The notes: generated by a model not told the origin, from the sequence alone. 39,626 bases of DNA from CAG-452 sp045531335 (GCA_045531335.1 JAZSDU010000038.1:1-39626), one strand, 5' to 3'. Shown: positions 31,024-38,927, counted from the first letter of the stretch. Made by a program: numbers and translations.

Positions 31024-32334
31024 ATGGCAAATAAAAATAATAATCAAAATGTAAGATGTTCATTTTGTGGTAAAGCACAAGAAATGGTTAAAAGAATTGT
31101 TGCAGGACCTAATGCATATATTTGTGATGAATGTATAGGAATTTGCAATAATATTATAGAAGATGAAGATTATGAAGATAATTTAGGTTATGAAGATGTA
31201 AAATCTGAAGATATACCAACACCTGCAGAAATAAAAAAGATATTAGATGAATATGTAATAGGTCAAGAAGATGCTAAAAAGACATTATCTGTTGCAGTAT
31301 ATAATCATTATAAACGTATTTCTTGTGAAGAAATTATAGACGATGTAGAAATACAAAAAAGTAATGTATTACTTCTTGGTCCAACAGGATGTGGTAAAAC
31401 ACTTTTGGCACAAACACTTGCAAGAATATTAAATGTACCATTTGCAATAGCAGATGCTACAACACTTACAGAAGCAGGTTATGTTGGGGAAGATGTTGAA
31501 AATATTTTACTTAAATTAATTCAAGCTGCAGAATATGATATTTCAAAAGCTCAAAAAGGTATTATATATATAGATGAGATAGATAAAATAACAAGAAAAT
31601 CAGAAAATCCATCTATTACAAGAGATGTTAGTGGAGAAGGCGTACAACAAGCATTGCTAAAAATAGTAGAAGGAACTGTTGCATCTGTACCACCACAAGG
31701 AGGAAGAAAACATCCTCATCAAGAATTCTTGCAAATTGATACATCAAACATATTATTTATATGTGGTGGAGCATTTGAAGGATTAGAAAGAATTATAAAA
31801 GATAGAGTGGGTAAAAAAGCAATAGGATTTGGTGCTCAAATAGAAAGTAAAAAAGAATTAGAAAGATATAAAATATTTGAAGAGTTATTACCACAAGACT
31901 TGTTAAAATTTGGATTAATACCTGAGTTTGTTGGAAGACTTCCAATAATTGCAACATTAAGAGAGTTAGATAAAGATGCATTAATAAATATTGTAACAAA
32001 ACCTAAAAATGCATTAACAAAACAATATAAAAAATTATTAGAGCTTGATGGAGTTGAATTAGAATTCGAACAAGAAGCTTTAGAAGCAATAGTTGAAAAA
32101 GCTATAGAAAGAAATACAGGAGCAAGAGGCCTTCGCTCTATAATAGAAGATATAATGAGAGATATAATGTTTGATATTCCAACAAATCCTAAAATAGAAA
32201 AATGTATAATAACAAAAGATACAGTAGAAAAGAAAAAGGGACCAGAACTTATTGAAAATGAAAATAAAGAAGCTAAAAGGGTTAAAATAAAAAAGAAACA
32301 AGTAAAACCTAAAAAACAAGAAGAAACAGCATAA
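31024..32334 (+). CDS. clpX: ATP-dependent Clp protease ATP-binding subunit ClpX
   Basis: ClpX is the AAA+ unfoldase that feeds substrates to ClpP. The 436 residues begin with the zinc-binding dimerisation domain C12-x2-C15...C34-x2-C37. The AAA+ module has Walker A GPTGCGKT (about 119-126), the GYVGEDVENIL pore-1 region, Walker B IIYIDEIDKI, and the ClpP-docking IGF loop in KKAIGFGAQ. RNTGARGLRSI is in the small domain. A lysine-rich tail of about 30 residues extends past the usual end. AGGAGG precedes the ATG. Confidence 0.97.
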   Translation: MANKNNNQNVRCSFCGKAQEMVKRIVAGPNAYICDECIGICNNIIEDEDYEDNLGYEDVKSEDIPTPAEIKKILDEYVIGQEDAKKTLSVAVYNHYKRISCEEIIDDVEIQKSNVLLLGPTGCGKTLLAQTLARILNVPFAIADATTLTEAGYVGEDVENILLKLIQAAEYDISKAQKGIIYIDEIDKITRKSENPSITRDVSGEGVQQALLKIVEGTVASVPPQGGRKHPHQEFLQIDTSNILFICGGAFEGLERIIKDRVGKKAIGFGAQIESKKELERYKIFEELLPQDLLKFGLIPEFVGRLPIIATLRELDKDALINIVTKPKNALTKQYKKLLELDGVELEFEQEALEAIVEKAIERNTGARGLRSIIEDIMRDIMFDIPTNPKIEKCIITKDTVEKKKGPELIENENKEAKRVKIKKKQVKPKKQEETA

Positions 32335-32337
32335 ATA

Positions 32338-32370
32338 AAATTCGGAATTTATTCCGAATTTTATTTTGCA
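32338..32370 (+). terminator. Rho-independent terminator after clpX
   Basis: AAATTCGGAAT (32338-32348) pairs with ATTCCGAATTT (32351-32361) over a two-base loop, followed by TTATTTT. Confidence 0.85.
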
Positions 32371-32427
32371 GTAAAAAGTGAAGAATTGAAGTGCGAAAAA
32401 TATAGATGAATTTATTTTATTTAAACG

Positions 32428-32456
32428 TTGACAAAATTAATTAACCTTGGTATAAT
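32428..32456 (+). promoter_or_regulatory. Consensus sigma-A promoter of rpsB-tsf
   Basis: TTGACA at 32428-32433 and TATAAT at 32451-32456, spacer 17: a perfect consensus. The start point would be near 32463, leaving a leader of about 257 bases. Confidence 0.88.
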
Positions 32457-32462
32457 ATACAA

Positions 32463-32719
32463 GTTGAAAAATACGCACATATAATCACAATTTAAGATTG
32501 TGCTTTTGGACTAGCCAGAAGTGTTCTTAAATGCAAACAACAGTGAACATGAATTTATGTCAAAACATTTAAATTAATTGCAAAGTTCACGCCCGTTGTT
32601 TGGCCGCCAAAATTTGAAAAATTTTGTGTGCAATTTTGGCGCAGCCTAAAAAATAAAAAATTTATTTTTTATTTTGTTAATGGTTATGTGGAGGTAAAAC
32701 AAATAAGGAGGAATGTAAA
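32463..32719 (+). promoter_or_regulatory. Long structured leader RNA of rpsB
   Basis: Three stems can be drawn. Stem 1: ATTTAAG (32490-32496) with CTTAAAT (32526-32532), inner CTTTTGG (32503-32509) with CCAGAAG (32515-32521). Stem 2: CAAACAAC (32534-32541) and GTGAAC (32543-32548) with GTTCAC (32585-32590) and GTTGTTTG (32595-32602). Stem 3: CGCCAAAATT (32605-32614) with AATTTTGGCG (32632-32641). An AT-rich palindrome follows at about 32647-32675. No reading frame is visible. By analogy with other ribosomal protein leaders it may mediate autoregulation by S2; that is inference. Confidence 0.65.
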
Positions 32720-33502
32720 ATGGCAGTAGTTGCAATGAAACAATTACTAGAAGCAGGTGTACATTTTGGACACCAAACAAAAAGATGGGACCCTAAAATG
32801 GCTGAATACATTTATCAAGCTAGAAACGGTATCCATATTATCGATTTACAAAAGACATCAAAGAAAATTGACGAAGCATATGCTTTCATGAAAGAAGTAG
32901 CTGAAGAAGGAAAAGATATTCTTTTCGTAGGAACAAAAAAACAAGCACAAGAATGTGTTAAAGACGCAGCTATAAAAAGCAATATGTTCTATGTTGACCA
33001 AAGATGGTTAGGTGGAATGCTAACAAACTTCAAAACAATAAGAAAAAGAATTGCAAGATTAAACAAATTAGAAGAAATGGAACAAGATGGTACATTTGAT
33101 GTACTACCTAAAAAAGAAGTTGCAGCATTAAAAAATGAAATGGAAAAATTAGAAAAAAACTTAGGTGGAATCAAAAATATGACAAAAATGCCAGGTGCAA
33201 TGTTTGTTGTTGACCCTAAGAATGAAAGAATTGCTATATTAGAAGCAAGAAAATTAAATATTCCAATTATAGGATTAGTTGATACAAATTGTAATCCAGA
33301 AGATGTAGATTATGCAATTCCAGGTAATGATGATGCAATAAGAGCTGTAAAATTAATTACAGATGTTATGGCAAATGCTATTATCGAAGGAAGACAAGGA
33401 GAAATCCTAGAAGCAGAAGCTGAAATGGCAGAAGAAGCAGTTGCTACAGAAGAACCAACAAGTATTGAAGAAGTTGTTGCAGCAGAAGAAACAGCTGAAT
33501 AA
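32720..33502 (+). CDS. rpsB: 30S ribosomal protein S2
   Basis: S2 is a late-assembling protein of the 30S subunit. The 260 residues start MKQLLEAGVHFGHQTKRWDPKM from residue 6 and include YVDQRWLGGMLTNFKT, VVDPKNERIAILEA and GLVDTNCNPEDVDYAIPGNDDA, all typical. The last 35 residues are an acidic alanine/glutamate tail (AEAEMAEEAVATEEP) beyond the conserved core, common in Clostridia. AAGGAGG precedes the ATG. It forms an operon with tsf and has a strong promoter and long leader. Confidence 0.97.
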   Translation: MAVVAMKQLLEAGVHFGHQTKRWDPKMAEYIYQARNGIHIIDLQKTSKKIDEAYAFMKEVAEEGKDILFVGTKKQAQECVKDAAIKSNMFYVDQRWLGGMLTNFKTIRKRIARLNKLEEMEQDGTFDVLPKKEVAALKNEMEKLEKNLGGIKNMTKMPGAMFVVDPKNERIAILEARKLNIPIIGLVDTNCNPEDVDYAIPGNDDAIRAVKLITDVMANAIIEGRQGEILEAEAEMAEEAVATEEPTSIEEVVAAEETAE

Positions 33503-33527
33503 TTAAAAAACAAAATAAAAACGATAT

Positions 33528-33579
33528 GTAGGGGCGTTGTCGGTAAGAAATACCCGAGAGGATGACCGAACTGCGCCCT
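33528..33579 (+). repeat. 52-nt GTAG element, GTTGTCGGT subclass, inside the rpsB-tsf operon
   Basis: Begins GTAGGGGCGTTGTCGGTAAG and ends CTGCGCCCT. TCGGT (33540-33544) pairs with ACCGA (33565-33569). It lies between the rpsB stop and the tsf ribosome binding site, 41 bases before the tsf start. Confidence 0.88.
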
Positions 33580-33620
33580 TTAAAAATAAATTTAATTTAT
33601 TATTTATGGGAGGTAATATT

Positions 33621-34502
33621 ATGGTATCAGCATCTTTAGTTAAAGAATTAAGAGAAAAAACAGGTGCAGGAATGATGGACTGCAAAAAAGTATTAACAGA
33701 AACAGATGGAGATATGGACAAAGCAGCTGAGTTATTAAGAGAAAGAGGAATAACAAAAGCAGCTAAAAAATCAGATAGAATAGCAGCAGAAGGATTAGTA
33801 TATTGCTATGTATCAGATGATAAAAAAGTTGGTGTTGTATTAGAAGTAAATGCAGAAACTGACTTCGTTGCAAAAAATGATGAATTCAGAAAATTTGTTG
33901 CAGATACAGCAAAACAAATAGCTACAACAAACCCAGCAAGTGTAGAAGCTTTATTAGAAGAAGCATCTTTAGAAGATTCTTCTAAAACAGTAAAAGATAT
34001 ATTAACAGACAAAATAGCTACAATAGGAGAAAATATGTCTGTTAGAAGATTTGAAAGATTTGAAAGCACAGGAATAGTAGAAAGCTATATCCATGGTGAT
34101 GGAAAAATCGGTGTTTTAGTTGATTTCCCTAAGGGAGAAGAAACAGTAGCAAAAGACGTATGTATGCAAATTGCTGCAGCAAGACCAGAATACTTAAATA
34201 GAGAAGAAGTACCAGCTGATGTAGTAGAACATGAAATGGGAATATTAAAAGCTCAAGCTATGAATGAAGGAAAACCAGCTGAAATAGCAGAAAAAATGGT
34301 ACTAGGAAGAATAGGAAAATTCTACGGAGAAATTTGTTTATTAGAACAAGACTTCGTAAAAGATCCATCAATAAAAGTACAAAAATTATTAGATAACAAC
34401 AATGCAGAAGTTGCAAGATTTGCAAGATTCGAAAAAGGTGAAGGACTTCAAAAAAGAGAAGAAAACTTTGCTGAAGAAGTTGCAAAACAAATGAATCAAT
34501 AG
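33621..34502 (+). CDS. tsf: Elongation factor Ts
   Basis: EF-Ts exchanges GDP for GTP on EF-Tu. The 293 residues start MVSASLVKELREKTGAGMMD; the UBA-like N-terminal domain contains the family signature TGAGMMDCKKVL. The core contains ETDFVAKND, which contacts EF-Tu. The second signature-like segment YIHGDGKIGVLVDF is near 150-163. GGGAGGT before ATG 33621 sets the start; the open frame extends upstream into the repeat only by chance. It is cotranscribed with rpsB and ends at a terminator. Confidence 0.97.
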   Translation: MVSASLVKELREKTGAGMMDCKKVLTETDGDMDKAAELLRERGITKAAKKSDRIAAEGLVYCYVSDDKKVGVVLEVNAETDFVAKNDEFRKFVADTAKQIATTNPASVEALLEEASLEDSSKTVKDILTDKIATIGENMSVRRFERFESTGIVESYIHGDGKIGVLVDFPKGEETVAKDVCMQIAAARPEYLNREEVPADVVEHEMGILKAQAMNEGKPAEIAEKMVLGRIGKFYGEICLLEQDFVKDPSIKVQKLLDNNNAEVARFARFEKGEGLQKREENFAEEVAKQMNQ

Positions 34503-34514
34503 TAATAAATTTTA

Positions 34515-34546
34515 AATAGAGGTTAGAAATTCTAGCCTCTATTTTT
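34515..34546 (+). terminator. Rho-independent terminator after tsf
   Basis: AATAGAGGTTAGAA pairs with TTCTAGCCTCTATT (one G-U pair) and is followed by a T run. Confidence 0.88.
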
Positions 34547-34561
34547 GTTATCTAAGAAGAT

Positions 34562-34590
34562 TTGAAAATTATGTAAAGATATGATATAAT
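34562..34590 (+). promoter_or_regulatory. Promoter of the lipoprotein gene pair
   Basis: TTGAAA at 34562-34567 and TATAAT at 34585-34590, spacer 17. The leader is about 60 bases. Confidence 0.65.
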
Positions 34591-34658
34591 ATTTATGATA
34601 TAGTTTTTATATCAAAGGTCCAAGTCGAAAAAATATTAAATAGGGGGTAGAATTACCA

Positions 34659-35222
34659 ATGAAAACTCGGATCAAAGTAGTATCAATTATCCTCGCGCTG
34701 TTGCTTATAATAGCAACTTTTAGTGGCTGTATGGAAGATACCGGTAGCTACGCAGACAAGGCATCAACTGAAGAGGTTGCTAACCGCCTTCAATCCAATC
34801 AACCTACACCTACAGACATTACTTATTCACTCCAAAGGTACAACCTTATAAGACGTGCCTATTGGGTTAACGGAATGAGAGAAAAAGCAAGGACTTTACC
34901 TTGTGAAGTAGAAAAACCATTAGGTTATATCTATTTCTTCGTAGAAGGAGTAGGATGTATAGCACAACATACTGTTGATGGTCAAATAACATCTTTAAGA
35001 AGTTATTTGACTCCTGATAGTGATTATTATACTTCGGGTAGTGGTTATGTTGATTGGTTGGCAGATGTCGATGGAACATACGGTGACAACCATGATGGAA
35101 TCTTTTTCTTCACTACAGACGGCAATTATGTTGAATGGAACGGATTGTATCATTATTCAGATATTTACTATGAAATTGATGACCCAGTTCTTAAAACAGT
35201 AATTGTTGAAGGAGGAAAATAA
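34659..35222 (+). CDS. Uncharacterised lipoprotein
   Basis: This 187-residue protein has a lipoprotein signal peptide: MKTRIK, a hydrophobic core at 7-19, and lipobox FSGC with C24 as the lipid-modified cysteine. The mature part has no motif I can name. It is rich in tyrosine, glycine and aspartate in the second half (SDYYTSGSGYVDW, DGTYGDNHDGIFFF), probably beta-sheet. The codons include CGG, CGC, CGT, CTC and GCG, and the GC content is clearly above that of the flanking genes, which suggests horizontal transfer. The next gene starts within two bases of its stop, so the two are an operon. Similar small lipoproteins occur in mobile elements of Clostridia, but I cannot confirm that link here. 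Confidence 0.8.
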   Translation: MKTRIKVVSIILALLLIIATFSGCMEDTGSYADKASTEEVANRLQSNQPTPTDITYSLQRYNLIRRAYWVNGMREKARTLPCEVEKPLGYIYFFVEGVGCIAQHTVDGQITSLRSYLTPDSDYYTSGSGYVDWLADVDGTYGDNHDGIFFFTTDGNYVEWNGLYHYSDIYYEIDDPVLKTVIVEGGK

Positions 35223-35223
35223 G

Positions 35224-35607
35224 ATGAAGGCGTGGAAAGTAATTGTCATTATCGTAGCAACAATATGTGTAGTTTCAATAATTTTCTTTACTGCTACTCC
35301 TATGGGAAGAACAGCATGGAACAATTACACTCATAGCTTAAATAAAGCTGATGAAGTTTCTTACGAAACTCGAAAACAAGTTGAAGATACGGCAAGAGCC
35401 TATATGGCTAACTACAAGACAGATGTAGATATTTATCTTACATACTGTGATAGCGAAGATGAAAACAAAAGAGAATATGCAGATGCTGCTCGAATGAGAG
35501 CAATAGCTACAGCAAATTCTTATAATGAATATCTTCAAAAAAACAGTTATGTATTTAAAGAAAATATGCCAGATGACTTGCCTTACACATTGTCAACAGA
35601 ATTTTAA
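35224..35607 (+). CDS. Uncharacterised membrane-anchored protein paired with the lipoprotein
   Basis: This 127-residue protein starts at ATG 35224, just after AAGGAGG, which lies inside the end of the lipoprotein gene. One N-terminal membrane segment (about 5-24) is followed by a helical, hydrophilic extracytoplasmic or cytoplasmic domain containing YETRKQVEDTARAYMANYK and RMRAIATANSYNEYLQKNSY. The style resembles small membrane proteins seen in phages and integrative elements. Function unknown. Close spacing to the lipoprotein implies that they act together. A strong terminator follows. Confidence 0.8.
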   Translation: MKAWKVIVIIVATICVVSIIFFTATPMGRTAWNNYTHSLNKADEVSYETRKQVEDTARAYMANYKTDVDIYLTYCDSEDENKREYADAARMRAIATANSYNEYLQKNSYVFKENMPDDLPYTLSTEF

Positions 35608-35618
35608 TTGATACGAAA

Positions 35619-35660
35619 TGCCTTACAACCAATTTTGGTTGTAAGGCATTAAACTTTTTA
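35619..35660 (+). terminator. Rho-independent terminator after the lipoprotein pair
   Basis: ATGCCTTACAACC pairs perfectly with GGTTGTAAGGCAT over a six-base loop, followed by TAAACTTTTT. Confidence 0.88.
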
Positions 35661-35780
35661 GTAGGGATTTAACACTTATAAAAAATAAAATATTATTGCA
35701 TATAAGATTGCAATTAATCTTTTAATAAAAACAACAAATTACTACGGAATCAAATATTACAAAAATATTACAAAAAACGA

Positions 35781-35809
35781 TTGCATTTTAAATGGGCTTG
35801 ATATATAAT
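35781..35809 (+). promoter_or_regulatory. Promoter of ppdK
   Basis: TTGCAT at 35781-35786 and TATAAT at 35804-35809, spacer 17, about 40 bases before the start codon. Confidence 0.72.
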
Positions 35810-35854
35810 AATACCGGATTTTGAAAAAATATAAAAGAAAGAAGGTTTTAATTT

Positions 35855-38488
35855 ATGAGCAAAAAGTACGTATACCTTTTTAAAGAAGGAAATGCAGACA
35901 TGCGCGAATTATTAGGTGGTAAAGGTGCTAACCTAGCAGAAATGACAAATTTAGGTTTACCAATTCCACAAGGATTTACTGTTTCGACAGAAGCTTGTAC
36001 AGAATATTACAATGACGGTAAAAGAATTAATGAAGATATTCAAGGACAAATTTTTGAAGCATTAGCAAAATTAGAAGAAATGCAAGGTAAAAAATTTGGA
36101 GATACTTCAGATCCATTATTAGTATCAGTAAGAAGTGGTGCTAGAGCATCAATGCCTGGTATGATGGATACAATATTAAACTTAGGTTTAAATGATGTAG
36201 CAGTTGAAGGATTTGCTGCTAAAACAGGAAATCCAAGATTCGCATATGATTCATATAGAAGATTTATTCAAATGTATTCAGATGTTGTTATGGAAGTTCC
36301 AAAATCATTCTACGAAAAAATAATTGACGAAGTAAAAGAAGAAAAAGGAGTTCAATACGACACAGAATTAACAGTTGATGATTTAAAAGAATTAGTAAAA
36401 AGATTTAAAGCTGTATATAGAGAAGCTATGAACGGGGAAGAATTCCCACAAGAACCAAAAGAACAATTAATGGGAGCAGTTAAAGCTGTATTTAGAAGCT
36501 GGGACAACCCAAGAGCTATTGTTTACAGAAGAATGAATGATATACCAGGTGACTGGGGAACAGCTGTAAACGTACAAGCTATGGTATTTGGAAATATGGG
36601 AGATACATCTGGAACAGGTGTTGCATTTACAAGAAATCCATCTACAGGTGAAAAAGGAATATATGGTGAATACCTAATCAATGCACAAGGTGAAGACGTT
36701 GTTGCAGGTGTTAGAACACCACAACCAATTTCTAAACTTGCTGAAGATTTACCAGAATGCTATGCACAATTTATGGAAATAGCTAATAAACTAGAAAATC
36801 ACTATAGAGATATGCAAGATATGGAATTTACAATCCAAGAAGGAAAATTATATTTCTTACAAACAAGAAATGGAAAAAGAACAGCTCCAGCAGCTATACA
36901 AATCGCTTGTGATTTAGTTGATGAAGGAATGATTACTAAAGAAGAAGCAGTTCTAAGAATAGAAGCTAAATCTTTAGATCAATTATTACACCCTACATTC
37001 GATAAAGATAGCTTAAAAGCAGGAGAAGTTATAGGTGAAGCTCTTCCAGCATCTCCAGGTGCTGCAGCTGGTAAAGTAACATTTACAGCAGAAGATGCTA
37101 AAGAATTAGGAAAAGGTGGAAAAGGTGAAAGAGTAATATTAGTTCGTCTTGAAACAACACCAGAAGATATTGAAGGTATGGTTGCTGCACAAGGTATATT
37201 AACAGTTCGTGGTGGTATGACATCACATGCTGCAGTTGTTGCTCGTGGTATGGGAACATGTTGTGTATCTGGATGTGGAGAAATCAAAATGAATGAAGAA
37301 GCTAAAGAATTTACTTTAGGTGGATATACATTCCATGAAGGAGATTACATTTCTTTAGACGGATCAACAGGAAAAATCTACAAAGGTGATATAAAAACAG
37401 TTGAAGCTTCTGTAAGTGGAAACTTTGGAAGAATAATGGGATGGGCAGATGAATTTAGAACTCTAAAAGTTAGAACAAATGCTGATAACCCAAGAGATAC
37501 AAAAAATGCAGTTAATTTAGGAGCAGAAGGAATTGGACTTTGTAGAACAGAGCATATGTTCTTTGATGAAGAAAGAATTCCAAAAATCAGAAAAATGATT
37601 TTATCTGAAACAGTTGAAGCAAGAGAAGCAGCTTTAAATGAATTAATACCATTCCAAAAAGGTGACTTCAAAGCTATGTACAAAGAATTAAAAGGATTAC
37701 CAATGACAGTTCGTTATTTAGATCCACCACTACATGAATTCTTACCAACAGCTGAAGAAGATATAATAGCATTAGCTAAAGATATGGGAGTTACAGTAGA
37801 ACAATTAAAAAATAAATGTGCAGACTTACACGAATTTAACCCAATGATGGGACATAGAGGATGCCGTTTAGCAGTAACATATCCAGAAATAGCAAAAATG
37901 CAAACAAGAGCATTAATGGAAGCAGCTATCGAAGTTAAAGAAGAAGATGGATACGATATAGTTCCAGAAATAATGATTCCATTAGTTGGAGAAAAGAAAG
38001 AATTAAAATTTGTTAAAGATGTTGTTGTTGAAACAGCAGAACAAGTTAAAGCAGAAAAAGGATCAGACATTGAATACCATATCGGTACAATGATAGAAAT
38101 ACCAAGAGCAGCTTTAACAGCTGATGAAGTAGCTGAAGAAGCAGAATTCTTCTCTTTTGGAACAAATGACTTAACACAAATGACATTTGGATTCTCAAGA
38201 GACGATGCTGGTAAATTCTTAGATGCTTACTACAAATCAAAAATATATGAATCAGATCCATTTGCTAAACTAGACCAAAATGGTGTAGGACAATTAGTAA
38301 AAATGGCTGTAGAAAAAGGAAAAGCAGCAAGACCAGGAATTAAACTTGGAATATGTGGAGAACACGGTGGAGAACCATCAAGTGTTGAATTCTGCCACAA
38401 TGTAGGATTAAACTATGTATCATGTTCACCATTTAGAGTTCCAATCGCTAGACTTGCAGCAGCTCAAGCAGCATTAAAAAGCAAATAA
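35855..38488 (+). CDS. ppdK: Pyruvate, phosphate dikinase
   Basis: PPDK interconverts pyruvate, ATP and phosphate with PEP, AMP and pyrophosphate. In fermentative Clostridia it usually serves glycolysis or gluconeogenesis with pyrophosphate. The 877 residues have the full three-domain layout. The N-terminal ATP-grasp domain contains GGKGANLAEM and VSVRSGARASMPGMMDT. The central swivelling domain has the phosphohistidine H458 in GGMTSHAAVVARGMG. The C-terminal PEP/pyruvate TIM barrel has the catalytic C834 in GICGEHGGEP. It is a single-gene unit with its own promoter and terminator and is probably highly expressed. Confidence 0.98.
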   Translation: MSKKYVYLFKEGNADMRELLGGKGANLAEMTNLGLPIPQGFTVSTEACTEYYNDGKRINEDIQGQIFEALAKLEEMQGKKFGDTSDPLLVSVRSGARASMPGMMDTILNLGLNDVAVEGFAAKTGNPRFAYDSYRRFIQMYSDVVMEVPKSFYEKIIDEVKEEKGVQYDTELTVDDLKELVKRFKAVYREAMNGEEFPQEPKEQLMGAVKAVFRSWDNPRAIVYRRMNDIPGDWGTAVNVQAMVFGNMGDTSGTGVAFTRNPSTGEKGIYGEYLINAQGEDVVAGVRTPQPISKLAEDLPECYAQFMEIANKLENHYRDMQDMEFTIQEGKLYFLQTRNGKRTAPAAIQIACDLVDEGMITKEEAVLRIEAKSLDQLLHPTFDKDSLKAGEVIGEALPASPGAAAGKVTFTAEDAKELGKGGKGERVILVRLETTPEDIEGMVAAQGILTVRGGMTSHAAVVARGMGTCCVSGCGEIKMNEEAKEFTLGGYTFHEGDYISLDGSTGKIYKGDIKTVEASVSGNFGRIMGWADEFRTLKVRTNADNPRDTKNAVNLGAEGIGLCRTEHMFFDEERIPKIRKMILSETVEAREAALNELIPFQKGDFKAMYKELKGLPMTVRYLDPPLHEFLPTAEEDIIALAKDMGVTVEQLKNKCADLHEFNPMMGHRGCRLAVTYPEIAKMQTRALMEAAIEVKEEDGYDIVPEIMIPLVGEKKELKFVKDVVVETAEQVKAEKGSDIEYHIGTMIEIPRAALTADEVAEEAEFFSFGTNDLTQMTFGFSRDDAGKFLDAYYKSKIYESDPFAKLDQNGVGQLVKMAVEKGKAARPGIKLGICGEHGGEPSSVEFCHNVGLNYVSCSPFRVPIARLAAAQAALKSK

Positions 38489-38496
38489 AAATAAAT

Positions 38497-38531
38497 AAAA
38501 AAATATCTCTCGTAAGAGGGATATTTTTTTG
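38497..38531 (+). terminator. Rho-independent terminator after ppdK
   Basis: AAAAATATCTCTC pairs with GAGGGATATTTTT over loop GTAA and is followed by T residues. Confidence 0.9.
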
Positions 38532-38546
38532 CTTTTTCAAAATTTT

Positions 38547-38601
38547 GCTCGGAGCAATTTCTTGAAAAATCAATTTTTTGCTCCGAGCGAAAAATTGATT
38601 T
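38547..38601. repeat. Two mutually exclusive stems between ppdK and the sspH-like gene
   Basis: GCTCGGAGCAA (38547-38557) is the inverse of TTGCTCCGAGC (38578-38588). AAATCAATTTTT (38567-38578) is the inverse of AAAAATTGATTT (38590-38601). The two stems overlap and cannot form together. The second, read on the minus strand, is followed by T residues and probably terminates the minus-strand gene. Confidence 0.7.
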
Positions 38602-38789
38602 TAGGTATCTCCATACAAATCACTTTCATATAAATCTTCTATATATACATCTTTATCTTTAGAACCATCTAAAAAACCAATTGTTGCAATATCATCATGA
38701 ACATCTTGAATCCAAACTGGTTTTTCATTATAAAAAACTTCGCTTAAATTTCTGTGATTTAAAATTTCATTAATTCTTTGTTTATTCAT
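38601..38789 (-). CDS. sspH: H-type small acid-soluble spore protein
   Basis: The 62-residue product MNKQRINEILNHRNLSEVFY... has the order of the SspH family: a short basic N-terminal helix, then YNEKPVWIQDV (near 20-30) matching the family's Y-x-GKPVWI-x-V core, a central strand and an acidic end. SspH proteins are minor spore proteins made in the forespore. I start at ATG (complement of 38787-38789), six bases after AGAGGTG, rather than at an upstream GTG. A forespore-type promoter upstream supports the assignment. Confidence 0.82.
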   Translation of the reverse strand: MNKQRINEILNHRNLSEVFYNEKPVWIQDVHDDIATIGFLDGSKDKDVYIEDLYESDLYGDT

Positions 38790-38818
38790 TTTATACACCT
38801 CTGAAAATTGTTTAATAC

Positions 38819-38847
38819 TAGTATATCCAAAAAACTAAAAAAAATAC
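38819..38847 (-). promoter_or_regulatory. Forespore-type (sigma G/F) promoter of the sspH-like gene
   Basis: On the minus strand GTATT (complement of 38843-38847) and TATACTA (complement of 38819-38825) are 17 bases apart. They differ by one base each from the sigma-G consensus GHATR and CATWHTA. It lies about 30 bases before the start codon. Confidence 0.55.
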
Positions 38848-38876
38848 TTGCTAATATAGTCTTGAGATTATATAAT
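38848..38876 (+). promoter_or_regulatory. Promoter of the right-edge surface protein gene
   Basis: TTGCTA at 38848-38853 and TATAAT at 38871-38876, spacer 17. Its -35 box directly abuts the -35 box of the divergent sspH promoter. Confidence 0.65.
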
Positions 38877-38927
38877 TATTGTGAAAAATATGATATTTAA
38901 CGATTTACTAAAGAGGAAGGGGAATTT

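Noticed and set aside
33537..33620. N-terminal extension of EF-Ts into the 52-nt repeat
   Set aside because: The conserved N-terminus and GGGAGG site fix the start at 33621.
34659..35607. Prophage remnant
   Set aside because: Only two small genes are present and no phage structural, integrase or attachment sequence flanks them; foreign origin is kept as a composition-based inference only.
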